From: Auanema rhodensis
Taxonomy: Eukaryota; Nematoda; Chromadorea; Rhabditida; Rhabditidae
DNA: 64,000 nt
Assembly (NCBI GenBank): GCA_964057225.1
Contig: OZ059894.1
Span: forward strand, 16,646,476 to 16,710,475
Direction of reading: 5' to 3'
The position numbers and the translations under genes were made by a program. The notes beneath the pieces were generated by a model. That model was not told the origin of the DNA. It did not search any database and saw nothing but the letters and a program-made list of their open reading frames with translations. Shown one piece after another: positions 29,626-43,398 of the stretch. Numbering within the stretch: the first letter of the stretch is position 1; each line of letters begins with the position of its first letter.

Positions 29626-29722
29626 TCTCTTCTCTCTCTGTCTCTTTTTCCCTCTCTCTCCCTCTCTCTCTCTCTCCCTGTCTCTTTCTATCTCTCTCTA
29701 TCGCTCTCTATCTCTCTCTGTA
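29626..29722. repeat. CT-rich imperfect microsatellite
   Basis: Pyrimidine-only stretch of CTCT units with GTCT, CCCT and TATCT interruptions. It lies in the spacer between the membrane-protein gene and the likely first exon of the potassium channel; the spacer 29151-30575 shows no supported gene. Confidence 0.8.
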
Positions 29723-30575
29723 GATATATAAATATATTTTTATCTGCTCTTTCTCCTTTTTTTCGTTCGTTTCTATCTTATACGCATCCTATCTACTTTT
29801 CTTCTTACTTTTCTCTGACCTCTAACCTTTCTAGTATTCCCTAACTACGATCGCTTTATGCTTGCAACTTGCTCTATCTTTCTCTACAACTCAGCTAGTC
29901 TTTCTCAGTATCTTTTTCATTTTGTGTTCTTTCTTTCTATGTCTCTTTCTGTCTTTCATATCGTTTTCATTTCTCTCTTACTCGTCCAATACAGAAAATT
30001 TATTCACACACACTCATACACACATACACATGTAGAGTAAGTATATATCTACTGTCCTCTACACATCTTTCAATGTCCAAATGTCCATAAGCCTAATGAG
30101 TTTAAGATTTTATATTCCTTTCTATTCTATTATTATCTTATACAATATTCTTTTCTTCTTAATTATAATGAAAAAGTCATATGAACAATTTTCTAAATGT
30201 GAGAATCTTATGAAGTAGATCCATCCGTTCATTTTCATTTTTCACTGATAAATGCATTTCTTTCGCTTTTTTTCGTGTTCACGTGGTGCTGTGGATTAAT
30301 TTGTGTATGTAAACCAGATTGCAATATAAATAATACTATATTATTCTCAAGGTATATATATATATCTAAATATACATGTATATACCTAAGAAAATGTGTC
30401 AATTTATTCAATCTATATTAACTATTACTTGGATTTCTCATATGAAATTCAATATTGTGTATTCTTTTTGTTTTCCTTCAGCGATTTATTCGAGTTTTCC
30501 TTTTTATTTTCTCATGTTAATTTTTTTTTCTTGTTCCAGACTTTTTTCCATTTTACTTGCTGTATTCAGCTGCAA

Positions 30576-30619
30576 ATGCCATTTCCGGATAAAAGTTCTC
30601 GTGATGATGGAGGTTCCAG
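30576..30619 (+). CDS. Possible first coding exon of the Shaw-type potassium channel
   Basis: Follows a clean acceptor-like TGTATTCAG at 30561-30569 and starts ATG six bases later, as expected for a trans-spliced first exon. It encodes MPFPDKSSRDDGG and ends in phase 2 at a GTTAGT donor. Phase 2 is what the T1 exon at 40772 requires, giving [13 protein letters not shown] across the junction. The intron would be about 10.15 kb. The channel could also start at the internal Met in the T1 exon. Confidence 0.4.
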
Positions 30620-33600
30620 GTTAGTATGATATCTTTCAATTATCCTTTAAGTATCTATAAGTTAATTCTTGAAATTACAATCATTGACTTCGTTAGAACT
30701 TAGGCTTAGTAAAAGCTATGTTGTATCTCCCTGTAATTGATTCTTCTTTTCTTTAATAACTAAGATTTACTATTAAATTATAATTTATTTTGATATAATA
30801 CAAGAAAACTACTTGTTTTTGATTGTATATATGAGTACAGTATTGTATGATTATGCTTTCTCTCTTAAATTCACAAAATTTCATATTTTATTCACGAAAA
30901 ACAAGAAATGGTTTCATTTTTTTTGATCACTAATCATATCAATCTAATCATGTTCCTTCAGTATAATAGAAACTGCAAAAAATAAAAAAAATTTCCTTTT
31001 TTCATCCGGAAAGATAGAGTTATATCATTCAGTAAACGTTTTTCGGTTCTTCACACAACCTCTTTTGCTCTCAAATATTCATATGGCTTTGTGGTTGCAA
31101 AACGACTACTGCCCATCGGGATAGTCATATTCAATAGCTAATAAAAATATTTTTATAGATTTATAAAAAAAAGTAAAGTGGAATATCTTTGAGTTTTTGA
31201 AATTTATCTTCTTTTCTTTTTTTTTTGAATTTAACAAAAAAAATTGAAAAATAGATATACTCATTACAGTACATTATACTTTGTAACATCATTTACATGA
31301 AAATATGATTATTAGATGTTTCTTTACTTATTATATATTATTTTTTATAAAAAGAATGAGAAAGATAGTCATTTTAATCAGATGCAAACACATATTTTGC
31401 AAAAGTATAATAATATCCGTTTATCTAATATCTAAAAGTAAAAAAAGAAATCATATATAACATACATACATATGTATTTTTGCTTATTAAAAGATGAAAT
31501 TCAATTTATCTTATATAAAATAATTATTTTGTTGCAAAAGGTTTAATATATGTAGATTATAAGTAAAATATTATGTTTTCTTCAAACTAATTAATGTTTG
31601 ATCAAATATAAAACTATTAAAATTATTATAATATCTGATGAAAAGCAACTTATTTGACAATAAAAAAGAAAAAAAGAAGAAGACTTGAAGTTATTGCCGA
31701 TTTGTATGAAATGCAACCGTTCGTGACCACTACGTAATGAGAAAATGAAAAAAAAGCATTTTTCCTAGAATCTTACGTCATCTACGTGAATTAATCTAAG
31801 AAAGAAAATATTCAGTTAAACCATATGTACGTATATTATATTTTTTTGAATCAAATAATCGTAAAAATCACATTGAAAATGATTAGCATATATACATACA
31901 TTAGTTAGTAGCCAGGCGGACATTTTTAAGAGCATTTTTACAAACTTTATATGAAATACTGTATTAAAATTTCAATTTTTCTTTTTTCATTTAACAAGTC
32001 GTTGGCATATCTTCTCAACATTGCCAGTATGAGTACGCATGTATATCATCCAAAAAAAAAAATTCATCTTTGACCAAAATATATAGGCAGATCATTCCAA
32101 ATATGGCTTTATTTTGCTGACTAATTGCATCTGTTTTACGGCTTTTTTAATTAATATTTTATAAATATATTTTCCCTTTTTTTTTTAATCACAAATGATA
32201 ACAATCTGTAGTCTTTTGATAGATAGTTTATATATAATTTGATCTGAAAAAAGAAAAGATGATTTTATCCTTTTTCAAATAGAAATTTATAATAAATTCC
32301 TCTTTTTACTTTTTATCAAACAAAAAATATATAATGAGATATATATATTATAAGTTAAAAATATAAAATTCATATGTTTATATTATGTTTGAGAATAAAG
32401 TTCAAAATCACATTGTCATGTGGTTTGTAAATAAATTTTATTGAAGAATTTTATATTTTACTTTACTTTTGAATGAAACGTTTGAATACATCGTCCGTAA
32501 ATTCGATTACAAATCATATGCAAAATATTTCGATCATTTGAGCTGAAACGGTTAAGTATGCAAGCCAGTTAACAACATCAGAAACTTAAGATGTTCAACT
32601 AAAGCTAACATGTACCCAACTAACAGATAAAGTCTGAAAAATGAGTGAAAGAACCTGATAGTTCTACAGATTCGCATCTGTAATCAACGTTTAAATAATA
32701 TTTATATAAGAAACCAGACCGAAAATAGGAGTTAAACTACTGTACAACAATTTATTTCAAATTCTTATGTCTATTTTATCTCTTTTAAGATAATGTGAAG
32801 AATCTTAAAGATGTTGAAACAACTTGAATTACAGTTTTCGTAGATATGTGAGTAATGCATAACACGACGAAGAGACAAGGCTTGTTTAGAAAAATGAATG
32901 AACGACAAAGAAAATGAAAAAAGAAGCAAAAGATAGAGATGAAGTAAAGAGAGTTTGACAGAAAGAGAAATATATGAAAAGAGGTATACAGAGAGACAGA
33001 TAGAGAGATAGAGAGATACTGATGGATGGTAGGTATAGGTGAGGATACTGATTGGAAGAAACAAGCTACCGTCTGTCAGGTCATGTAATTCAATACGTTG
33101 AGTCTTTAGCAACTGCAAAGTCTTAATGAATAGTCTCTTCATTTTGCTTTGTATCTTTTCAGCTATTTCACCTGTTCTCTCTTAGTTTCATCTTCTCTTT
33201 CAGTACATCCCTTTACTCGGAATATTTCTAGTTCACTTTGTCTTTCTTTATCGTTTGTCTATTCATTTGCCAACAAATGTTTTTATGCTCGCTTTCTCAG
33301 CATTTCTCAAAAAATTCTAAAAAGTTCTCAAACACATCTTTACCTACTGACTAGAAAATACCTGTGAAATCTCTGTTCCTACTCTTTATCTCCTTAGTAA
33401 CGCCCTCCCCCCGATCACCCAATAACATTGAGATAATTCAGTTCAACACTCATCATTCTACCTTTAGTATATTTGAAATATACAAATGAAAATAGTATAG
33501 AGATCATTCACAAACAGCTTTTTCACATGTAACATTTCCAAATATGAATGAATTTCCTTGTATCGCTTGCAACAGCTAATCTTATGTATATCCTTTCTTC

Positions 33601-35475
33601 CTTCAGATGTCATTTTCATCAAATTCTTCCATTTCTTTTAAATTTTTTTTGTAATAAAGCTAACTAGTAAGAATAAAGAATTACCTTTCAAACATTTTTT
33701 TGTTTCAAATATTTCATTTATCAATTCATATTTCTGAATATCTTCATCTTGTTTTTCTAGTGTTCATTCACTTTTTACTTCTCATTGTCCTTCTTTTTTT
33801 CTCTTTCGTTCCCTTCCTTTTTCTTTTTTCATTTGATTCTTCTTTATTGTTGCAATTGACATATCTCTCTATACATATATGAGTAATAATCAAACAGTTC
33901 ATTTACTTTCTCATAGTTTTATTCAAAAATATTTCTTCTTTATATAGTATATTTCAATCAATTTATTCTTATTTCCGTAATTTATTATATGCAATTGTAA
34001 AAGCTGAATATGAACTTGTCAATTCAATTGTACTTCTATGCTTACATTTATCGTTCATCTCTTTTCTTTATATTTCTCTCATATACTCTCTCTTTCTCTC
34101 TCTCTTTCGCTCTCCCTATATCTCTCTCTATCTCTCTTTACTTTTTGTCTTTTTCATTCAATTTTTCCACAACTTAAGCAAAACTATTATGTTATAGTAC
34201 TGATAGTTTCTTACATGAATAGTCAATGATGAATTCCATTTACTGCAACTATTATTCAAACAAAAAAAAAGAGAAAAAGAACAAAATATTAAAATGAAAT
34301 GAATAGAGATAAGAAAAATATAATTTTTCTTCTTTCTATATCTATGAATCCTTTTATCTAAATATTATGTTTTGGACATCTCATCATTGTTGTTTTGCTT
34401 TGCTTAAGTGCAGTTATTTGATTCTTATCCTTTCCTCACCCTCTCTCCTCTCCAACACCCACACCCACACCCTTTTACCCTGTGTCCACCTCTCTTTCTA
34501 TTATTATAATTTCTATTTTATGAAAAAAAAAAAGAAAAATTTTAAAATTTAATTTATAAATACAAATAAATATATTTTTTTATGTAACAATATTACTTTC
34601 TTCCTTCATCATCTGAAGTAAAACATTAGGATTACGGGTCATTTATGCATAAGAAGTATTACTAATGGCTTAAGCAAGCTAATCAAGCATATCGAAATCT
34701 AATTAGTCAGCAAATCAACCCTCTCAAATATATATCCAAAGGCTATGAAATATTTTGTTACCACGTGAGAGATCTATTGTTCATCATATTAAAATAAAAA
34801 AACTTCTTTTAAAAATTATTGTCTCTAATTATTCTTGAAAGAGATTTTTTCATCTCATTCTTTTTCTCTTTAATTTGCTCATTTAAAAGTTTTTTTTTTA
34901 ATTTTATAAAAAAAAGAAGTAAATTTAACAAAGAGATAAAGATAAATATTGTATTTATCTACATAACAAACTTGTTTAAATTACAATTTAAACAAGAATA
35001 TTCATTTTGAATACATTTCACTACTATTTCATTCATATACAAATCTATTCTTTGACATTTTTCTCAAACTTTACTCACCAGACTTTCTCTATTTATTATA
35101 TTATTTACAGAAAACTGACTGAAGTTTTTGAAATTTCAGAAATATTTCTCGCTACTCCTCAACTTGAGCGAATAAGCTTGGCTTTGGAGTGTTTTTTTAT
35201 GAAAAATATCCTTAAACAAAAGGTTTAACATTTCTAGAAAATGCATATAATTTATTCAGTATAAGATATAAAACAAATAAATTATATGTTTCTTCCTTAT
35301 AATGAAAAATGAGCCAAAACTTAATTATAATATAGCATGTGAATATGTATTTAAAAAGATAATAACATCCTAGAAGTGTCATGTCATCTAGATGGAATTG
35401 TTGATTATAATTTTTGAAATATTCTTTAGATTATTTAATGTTTCAGTTTTCTTTTTTTTTGTCGAAAAAAACTTA

Positions 35476-35478
<3 letters not shown>

Positions 35479-35527
<49 letters not shown>
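35479..35527. repeat. (CT)n microsatellite
   Basis: Almost pure CT dinucleotide run, followed by a short CACACACA segment. Confidence 0.9.
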
Positions 35528-38500
35528 ACACACAAACTCTCTTCAAGTTGATTAGTGTTCAACTATGTTAATCACTTTTAAAATAATGTTTTATATTTGA
35601 AAAACGATATTCCATGAATTAATCGGAAAGATTTCGTTTGTCCTTTTATGTACAAATTGTTCTTTTTTTTTTCAAAATCTTAGTACCAATCCTTCTCTTT
35701 TTGATGTAAAATAATTTCCGGAGAAACGAAAATAATGAATCGACTTTTCGCTTCAACACACAAAATATGACTTTCGACCTTGTTTTCTTCGTATTATCTT
35801 TTAGAAAATGAAGAAAATAGTAAAAGAGTCATTTATAGTAAACGGCTCGCCACATTTTGTGTTTCTATATTCTTAATAAGCTAAAACAAGAACATCACAA
35901 CAATGATGATGAATATGAAATATACTTTGCATTTGTTTTTTGTGTGGAATTGTGTATATCATTGTCATTTCTGAGCACTATCATCTGAAGAAAAATTACA
36001 ATTTTTCACAAATTTTCAGGTTGATTGACATGCTTCAAGACAGAGTGAAGAGTAGAATTTTTGAACTTTTCAAATACTAGTTTAATGTAATGTAAACAGA
36101 TATACATATACATGTATATGATCTAAAAGATATAGATTTCTTAACTAGTATTTATATAATTAACTATATATATATATAATATATAAAATGTAATAAATTA
36201 AGTACAATATTAGTACAATATTCAAAAGAAATTTAGTTTTTTAAAACAAATTATATATATTTATTTATAGAATACAACTCGTCTAATTTTATTTTTTAAA
36301 TAAATAAAGTTACATGTCTTTATCTAGATACATAATACTATTCTATCTTGTGTTCTTTCTTCTTGATTTGATTGAAATTTGATGTTTAGGCAAATTTTTT
36401 TTATTTTGCTCAAAACCAAAATGAACTTTGCGAACAGTTTTCAACTAATTTGCCAAACTTTCATGAGTCTGAGATGAAAGATCTCAGAACTTTTAAATAT
36501 CGATGAAGCTGCAAAGTTTCATCTCATATATTATTCCTTTCAATTAGTTTTCCGCCTTCTCCTTTTAAATTTTTTTTATTCCGATTTCAATCTAAAATTC
36601 TTTGTTTGAAAAAAAGAACGGTTATTTGAACTTATCTGTGTGTGGGTTGTATCCTCATATAACCATCAAAATAAGTTCTCATCTATCATTACTTAATGAG
36701 GATTTGGATTAAAATAGTGTGAATTGATCTTAATCCTTAACAGTCTCAATTATTTCCTTTCAACTATATCATATTACAAGTCATTATCTTCTTTTTCTCT
36801 TCTCCATCATCTTTCCCTTCTCTTTACTTACTCACTTATCGTTTTCTTCTCCAGTTGAAATAATCGGAAGAAAAGTACTAGCCAATACTATTGTTTCTCA
36901 ACATTTTTTCCCCTCATTTCACTATTCCTTTCATTTTCATTTTTTTTTAAAAAAATGTTTTTTTTTTCAATTATAATATCAAATATTCATATCCCCATAT
37001 AATATAAATTATGTTTTTTTGTTTCTTTCACTACTTCAATCTTCAACAATGAGTATATACTTTTTCAATTTTACTCATACTTTTAATTTTTGTTTTTGGA
37101 TCTTTTATCCATTTTTGCGTGAAAAATCATACAGATACACTTTGTGACAGCAAGCTTCATTCCGGCTAAATGGCTCAATTTCGTGTTCATTTCGATGTTG
37201 TATGTGAATCTTCGAATAGAGCTGAATCCCAGACTAGTTTAGTATATAGTTAGAACGAACATACTTATCCATCTTCTTATTTGATTTCTTTATTTCACAA
37301 CTAGAGAATCGAAATAAATCGGTCATGAATTTTAAATTATCTTTTCTTTATTTTTTTTCAATGAAATTTTAATTTTCAAGAACATTTGTAAAGAGAAAAT
37401 CATAACTTCACAAAGTCATGATGGACATAAGCATTTGCCCTCATCATTCATGTTCTGGTCTAATGAGCTCAGACAATATCGAGAAAGAATTAAAATCCAG
37501 AAATTTACTTCTTCTTTTCTGCTCATCTTCATCTTCTCACTTTTCTCTGTTTCATCTCTTCAGATAGATATTCTTGAGAGTTTTGCTATTCGATTTCGTA
37601 GATTTTAAACCTTTCTCTGGCAAGTTCCTATTACTAGCTTTTTCATTATTCTATCTTCCAATTCAGTAATATTCTCATTTTGACACTTCAAGAGCTAACA
37701 GAATCTTTTAAAAATTCATTTTTGATTACTCTTAATATATCTTTTTGAATATTCTTATACTCAAGTTTGCAGTAATATGTGATATTTCCCCTTATTTTAA
37801 AGAAAACCTCATAGGTTTTATCTACTAGCTCACTATGAAACCTCGTGTTTTTCCGTAATTTCTATTTTGTGAATTGAAATTGCTATATATGTATGTATGT
37901 GCTAGTAAAATTTAACAGCTTTTACAGAATAGAATTGTTGAAAAACAAATAATGGGTACAATGCTTCTTATTCAATTGAACTTAAAAATTTTGATAATTT
38001 TTACAACTTCATTACCTTCATTTATTCAAAAATTAACGTTGTCGGTGAACCAAACAGAAAAAAAAATGAACATTTTTCATTTTTGTTGAATAAAATCAAA
38101 ATCTGTAACGAGTGTCTGAAGCCATCCAACACATTCAAACACATGAAATTTCATGCTTTCATTCTGTTCTCTTAATAATTCTATTCGGTTCATTGGACTG
38201 AGTTCTTTCAATAATCTCGAAAAGCTCCTATCCTCGGCACTTTATCGAGATAGCACTTATGTGTTTCATCAAATGGAACTTTGTTGCTTTTTCCTTGAAC
38301 TTGCTTGATTTCATTTCTTCTTACTTTCATAGCTCATTTAAAATAATTTTGATGAACATATAAAGCAACTTGTTCGTCTCCTATAATAAGGAAATCATTC
38401 TTTCCTTCCTCTATACTCTTGCTTTCAAATTTTTACTTTCTTCTTTTCACTCTTCCAATATATTCTGCATTTTGCTGTTTCTTCGAATTAAATCTTTTGT

Positions 38501-38663
38501 TTTCTCCTAAATGTTAAATGTTTTAAATCTAATTCCTTTCTTATCTAATTGGATAAATAAAATTGCTCTAAGCTAATTGATCTTGTACTATTATTCCACT
38601 ACCTACTCATTGCTTCTCAATAAGCTTGTCCTATTGCTGTCTTCTTTCACGTGCTTTTTGCTA

Positions 38664-38745
38664 ATTACGCATATATAGAAACGTGAACGGTTCACGTGGA
38701 CTTAGCGATATAATCTGCATTTTGCGATTTGCAAATGCATTGTTC
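38664..38745. promoter_or_regulatory. Motif cluster in the large intron (TATA-like, palindrome, E-box, POU/LIM-type site)
   Basis: Within 80 bp there is a TATA-like CATATATAGAA, the near-perfect palindrome ACGTGAACGGTTCACGT (38681-38697) overlapping an E-box CACGTG, the palindrome ATTTGCAAAT and, overlapping it, AAATGCAT (38733-38740). AAATGCAT is the sequence bound by UNC-86/MEC-3 in C. elegans touch neurons. The patch is richer in GC than its surroundings. An intronic enhancer or alternative promoter of the channel gene is plausible; binding is not shown. Confidence 0.3.
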
Positions 38746-39741
38746 GGTTGGGTTCAAAGTTTCATTTAAGTTTTATTTAACTATTATTTATAATTAATTA
38801 TTAACATTGCCTTATAAGTATCGTTTTTGTTTAACTTGAAGCATTAGCAAGAGTGGACAAAAAAAAACCATAAAAGAATCGAAAATGTTGGGTTTTGATA
38901 AAAACAAAGCTGGCTTTCCTCATGCTTTCATTTTTTATGACGACTAGCATACCCACCCATGTTGAATGACCTACAGATCGGCACATGCATTCTACCACAT
39001 TTTCACATACATGTTTCTCCTGTCGGTTTCCTTACTGCAAACGTCTGAATATCTTGAAAAATTTCTAAAATTCCTAATATCTCTCAATCATCCATTCTAT
39101 TTTACAGCTCATTCGCAATTCCTTGTAATATTAAGCCTACTGACTTCCTCGAAGGCTATTACGATTAACGTTAATTAGTTCAAGCAGCATGAAGAATCAA
39201 ATAGCTTTAATGCTCTAAAGCTTCATTTTGATTGAATTTTCAAAGACTCACTGAGTTTCCTATTTTGTTGTATCGTTTTCTTTCTTTTTTTTAAATTTAA
39301 ATTTAACTAACGTTATCACATCCGTTCCACTTTCGTTGGATGTAATATAACAAAAGTTTGATTAAATTTTAATAATTTACTAATAAAACGAAAATAAATT
39401 ATTTCAAACATTTGTTAAAATTAAAAAATTCATAATATTTGGATTAGAAATAAAACAAAAAGCTTCTTGAAAATACATGATATCTGAAGAGAGCTCTTTC
39501 AATTTAACTATTTTCTGAGATGACCTTTACGTACTAAGGCTTATACTCAAAATCTGTGAACGATAAGTTGCCTGAATCAGCATCTCAAGTTGTATATGAC
39601 AAGTGCGTAAAACGTGAAAGTATAGCTTGATGTAATAGGATATTCCGATAATTGTTGGCTTGGCTCGGTTCCGTTCGAAGATGAAACAACTCTTCGTCTT
39701 TATTCTCTTTGTCTCATTTCCTGTTGAGGCATTTTATCATT

Positions 39742-39772
39742 CTCTCCCCCCCCTCTCTCTCTCTTTTTTTTT

Positions 39773-39803
<31 letters not shown>

Positions 39804-39881
39804 TTTCCCTTCTTTTTTTTGTTTTTTTCTCTTTTAATATTTCTCTCCCTCTCTCTCTTCCTCCTTCTTCTTCCCCATTCT

Positions 39882-39912
<31 letters not shown>
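39742..39912. repeat. Long pyrimidine tract
   Basis: About 170 bp almost entirely of C and T on the plus strand, with CCCCCC and (CT)n blocks. It lies 0.9 kb before the T1 exon of the potassium channel. Confidence 0.85.
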
Positions 39913-39913
<1 letters not shown>

Positions 39914-40781
39914 TTTTTAAATTTCTTTTTTCTCTCAATTTTCCCTTTTAGTAACTATTTCTCTACCTTCTCACTTATCCTTTTTCAAGTGGATATATTT
40001 GAAGTATTCCATGCTTATGAAATGCTGAATTACCCAGATATAGATAAGCGCCATAACGTCACCAATACCAAATTGAAGTTGTGAACCAAATATTACAACT
40101 TTTCGTTCATTTTCTCCCAAAAAGAAATTCAAATTGTAGTTTTTCCTACTATTTTTGAGATTTTTGTTCATTTTGATTCAGTTTATCGTTTAAATAATTT
40201 CGTTTTTTCAACTAAGTATTTGAGGTATTCTGACCTTAAAACCAAATACTCTAAGCTTGCAATAAACAAAAAACAAAAGCTTTTTTCTAAAAAAGATACA
40301 CAGCTGTTTTCAAAACCTGATCATTGTTATATGATTTTTATGGTAATCTTAAAAAAATATTTAATGAAATATAATAATCGGCTTATCTTAATTAAATTTG
40401 TTCCGTTTTTTTTGCTTATTATAACGGAAAACAGGATATTTCATGATCTAAGATAGATGTTACATTTTATTTTTATTTTTTGCAATCGTTGCAAATATAA
40501 CTTTATAGCTATTTTTTTATATTTTTTTGAGTTTTATTAGTTGGATTATTAAAAGAAAACTAAAACGTCCTCATATTTCTCACATTTTTCTGTTTTTTTT
40601 ATGCAAAAAAACTTACTTTCTCATATCAACTCATGTTTTGTTGTGGTCAGTTGATTTTCAATCTTAACATCAGTAATATCAAATTCACATTTTGAACCTA
40701 TCTAATTGGACTTTTTCTCATCCAACACTTTATAACATTCATAGAAAAAACATATTTATATTTCTTTTTAGAAACGGTATT

Positions 40782-42957
40782 ATGGATTCAGAATATCGAA
40801 TAATTCTGAATGTTGGTGGGGTTCGTCATGAGACATATAAGCATACACTAAAGAAAATTCCAGCCACTAGGTTTTGATCAAATCTTCTTTGTATGGATTG
40901 TTTTTATTTTGTTTTCTTTTCAGATTATCACGTCTCACTACAAACTTGGCTAATTATGATCCTGTACTTAACGAATATTTTTTTGATAGACATCCTGGAG
41001 TTTTTGCACAAATATTAAATTATTACCGAACTGGAAAACTTCATTATCCTCTAGATGTTTGTGGTCCATTATTTGAAGAGGAACTGAAAGTATATCTTTT
41101 ATATTTCATTGGCTATCATAAAATATTGTTTTTTTAGTACTGGGGTCTGGACTCAAATGAATGTGAGCCTTGTTGTTGGATGACGTTATCTGGAACTAGG
41201 GATACACAAGAAGTTCTCAAAACTCTTGATGAGCTAGATATTGAAGTTGATAATGCTGATGGTCAGGTACGAATTTACATTTTTTCATTTTTATCTTTAA
41301 ATTTATGCTCCAATTAAATCTTTTTCTTTAGGAATTATATAAACGTTTTGGCTGGGAAGATGACTACCATAATGATAGTTTAAGTCGATGGCAACGTTTA
41401 AAACCAAAAATTTGGCGATTATTCGATGAACCAAGTTCATCACAAGGAGCTAAAGTAAGCATTTTTTTCACATTTTGCTAGTTCAAAATATCCAAATAAT
41501 TAGAAAAAGAGGATTATTTGCTCAACTATACTACTTTCAGGTAATCGCCATTATTTCGGTGTTTTTCCTCATCAGTGCCATTCTTGTTTTCTGCTTGAAA
41601 ACTCATCCTGGCCTTAGAATTTCCGAAATAATTCCTGTAGGAAATATAAGTCGTCAAATACGGTCAACAAATCCAAATCATTACAAATATCGTCCAGCTA
41701 CATTAACTGTTGATAAAACGAATTCTAAAGCACATCCAGGATTTATGGTTTGAGATTATGAATACTTTCATATGATCTTATAATTGTTTTTCTGTAGATG
41801 ATTGAAACTTTATGCAATATATGGTTCACTATTGAAATTCTTGTTAGGTTTGTGGCTTGTCCTTCAAAATGGGACTATGTTAAGGTAATGTTAATTCATA
41901 TTCAGAACCTTTATATGTTATCTTATTCCTATATTTCTAGGCTCCAGTAAACATGATTGATATTGTGGCCACATTAACATTCTACGTCGATCTTCTGATT
42001 AATACTTTCGGAGCTTCGGCTGATCTCGAATTCTTCTCAATCATACGTATTATGCGTCTTTTCAAATTAACTCATCATAATAGTGGCCTTAAAATTCTTA
42101 TGCATACTTTCAAGTAAGGAAGATCAAGTTTATATCTCGATGACCAATCATAAAATTCAGAGCTTCCGCAAAAGAATTGATGCTTCTCGTCTTTTTCTTA
42201 GTACTTGGTGTTGTTGTCTTTGCTTCTCTCGTCTATTATGCGGAACGGGTGGAAAATAATCCAGATAATCAATTTCAAAGTATTCCAATAGGATTGTGGT
42301 GGGCTGTAAGTTTATTTTATAGAAAATATATTATTCATTTGATTAATATATAGATTGTGACGATGACTACAATTGGTTATGGTGATATCACACCTCATAC
42401 TTACTTAGGACGACTGATTGGTTCTATCTGTGCCTTAGCAGGTGTACTCACTATTGCTCTTCCAGTTCCAGTGAGTAGTTTGTAATTTTTTGAATAGAAA
42501 TAATAGTTAGAATATAATGGAAAAGGCAATACTATAATGAAAAAAGAACAAGCAAACTATGTAAATTTGAGATAAAATTCCTGAAATATTCATTTCATAT
42601 ATTCAACTTTATACTTAATCGAACAAATTATTCAGGTTATTGTTTCCAACTTTGCAATGTTTTATTCGCATACTCAAGCTCGTTCAAAAATGCCCAAAAA
42701 GCGTCGTGGAGTTCTCAGCGTAGATCAGGTAAGAGGGGTTTCGTCTAACAATTTACTTAGGAATTTCTCACATATCATTGAGTTATATAACAGCTGAGAA
42801 CACTTTATCTCAATTCAATTTCCTATATCAAGTTATGTTATTTTAGGTGAAGCAACATCCTCGTCAGCATAATCATAATGGACCTCGTCGCAATATGGAA
42901 AATGCTCCTCTTATGCATAATAACAATAATCATACACCACCACATACTCTTATTTAA
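40782..42957 (+). CDS. egl-36: Voltage-gated potassium channel, Shaw/Kv3 class
   Basis: Delayed-rectifier K+ channel subunit. The T1 assembly domain starts at [20 protein letters not shown] and carries the zinc-binding residues of non-Shaker channels (HYPLDVC in one exon, ECEPCCW in the next). S1 is [18 protein letters not shown]2 includes [12 protein letters not shown]3 is [18 protein letters not shown]4 reads [20 protein letters not shown], where Shaw channels have Arg at the first His. S5 follows with [20 protein letters not shown]. The pore is TMTTIGYGD and S6 has the PVPV hinge. The C-terminus is short and His/Asn-rich, ending at 42957. About ten exons are separated by short introns. The Met at 40782 aligns with the start region of Shaw proteins; an upstream exon at 30576 may extend it. 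The C. elegans orthologue would be egl-36, given with caution because other Shaw paralogues exist. Confidence 0.85.
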
Positions 42958-43398
42958 CACTTCCTAATTAATTATAAATGATATATATCCATATATATAT
43001 ATATATATATATGGCTAGCCATTACCTTCAGCATAATCTAATCCGGTACCGGTAACACGAACATGGATTATTCTCGGTCTGTCCTGCACCAAAGATTCAT
43101 ATAAAAAATGGCTCAACTTGTAAAAGTTCCTACTTAATGATCTCTGAAAACTAGCCCAATAGCATATTTCCTAGACCTTTCTATCAAATTGTGATATATA
43201 TTGCACAGAAAAAAAATAAAATATTTTCTATGTATTTTAGATTATTATACGTTTATTCGTAATAACTGGAAATTGACAATGAAACAATCAACAAAATAAT
43301 TATCAAACAACTCAACCATACAGAAAACTGGAAACCAACACGCTATCGTGAGACTACGAGAAGATCGAGAATACCTGCCGTTAATTGCTCTTTCAAAA
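42958..43398. other. Convergent 3' gap, potassium channel to pinin
   Basis: 3' UTRs of two genes ending towards each other. A (TA)n run lies at about 42991-43012. A short GC-richer patch with CCGGTACCGG is at about 43042-43053. No gene is visible. Confidence 0.45.

Larger units (their letters stand above)
30620..40771. other. Gene-poor 10-kb stretch, probable first intron of the potassium channel
   Basis: AT-rich DNA with several long CT tracts (33004-33140 reverse sense, 34086-34135, 35479-35527, 39742-39912) and no convincing multi-exon gene. Two points stand out: a coding-like exon at 36020-36080 in compatible phase, and a compact cluster of transcription-factor-like motifs at 38660-38745. 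Confidence 0.45.

Noticed and set aside
39660-39920. 86-codon Ser/Leu/Phe frame starting with a signal-peptide-like segment
   Set aside because: Almost all of it is translated CT repeat; no splice or family support.
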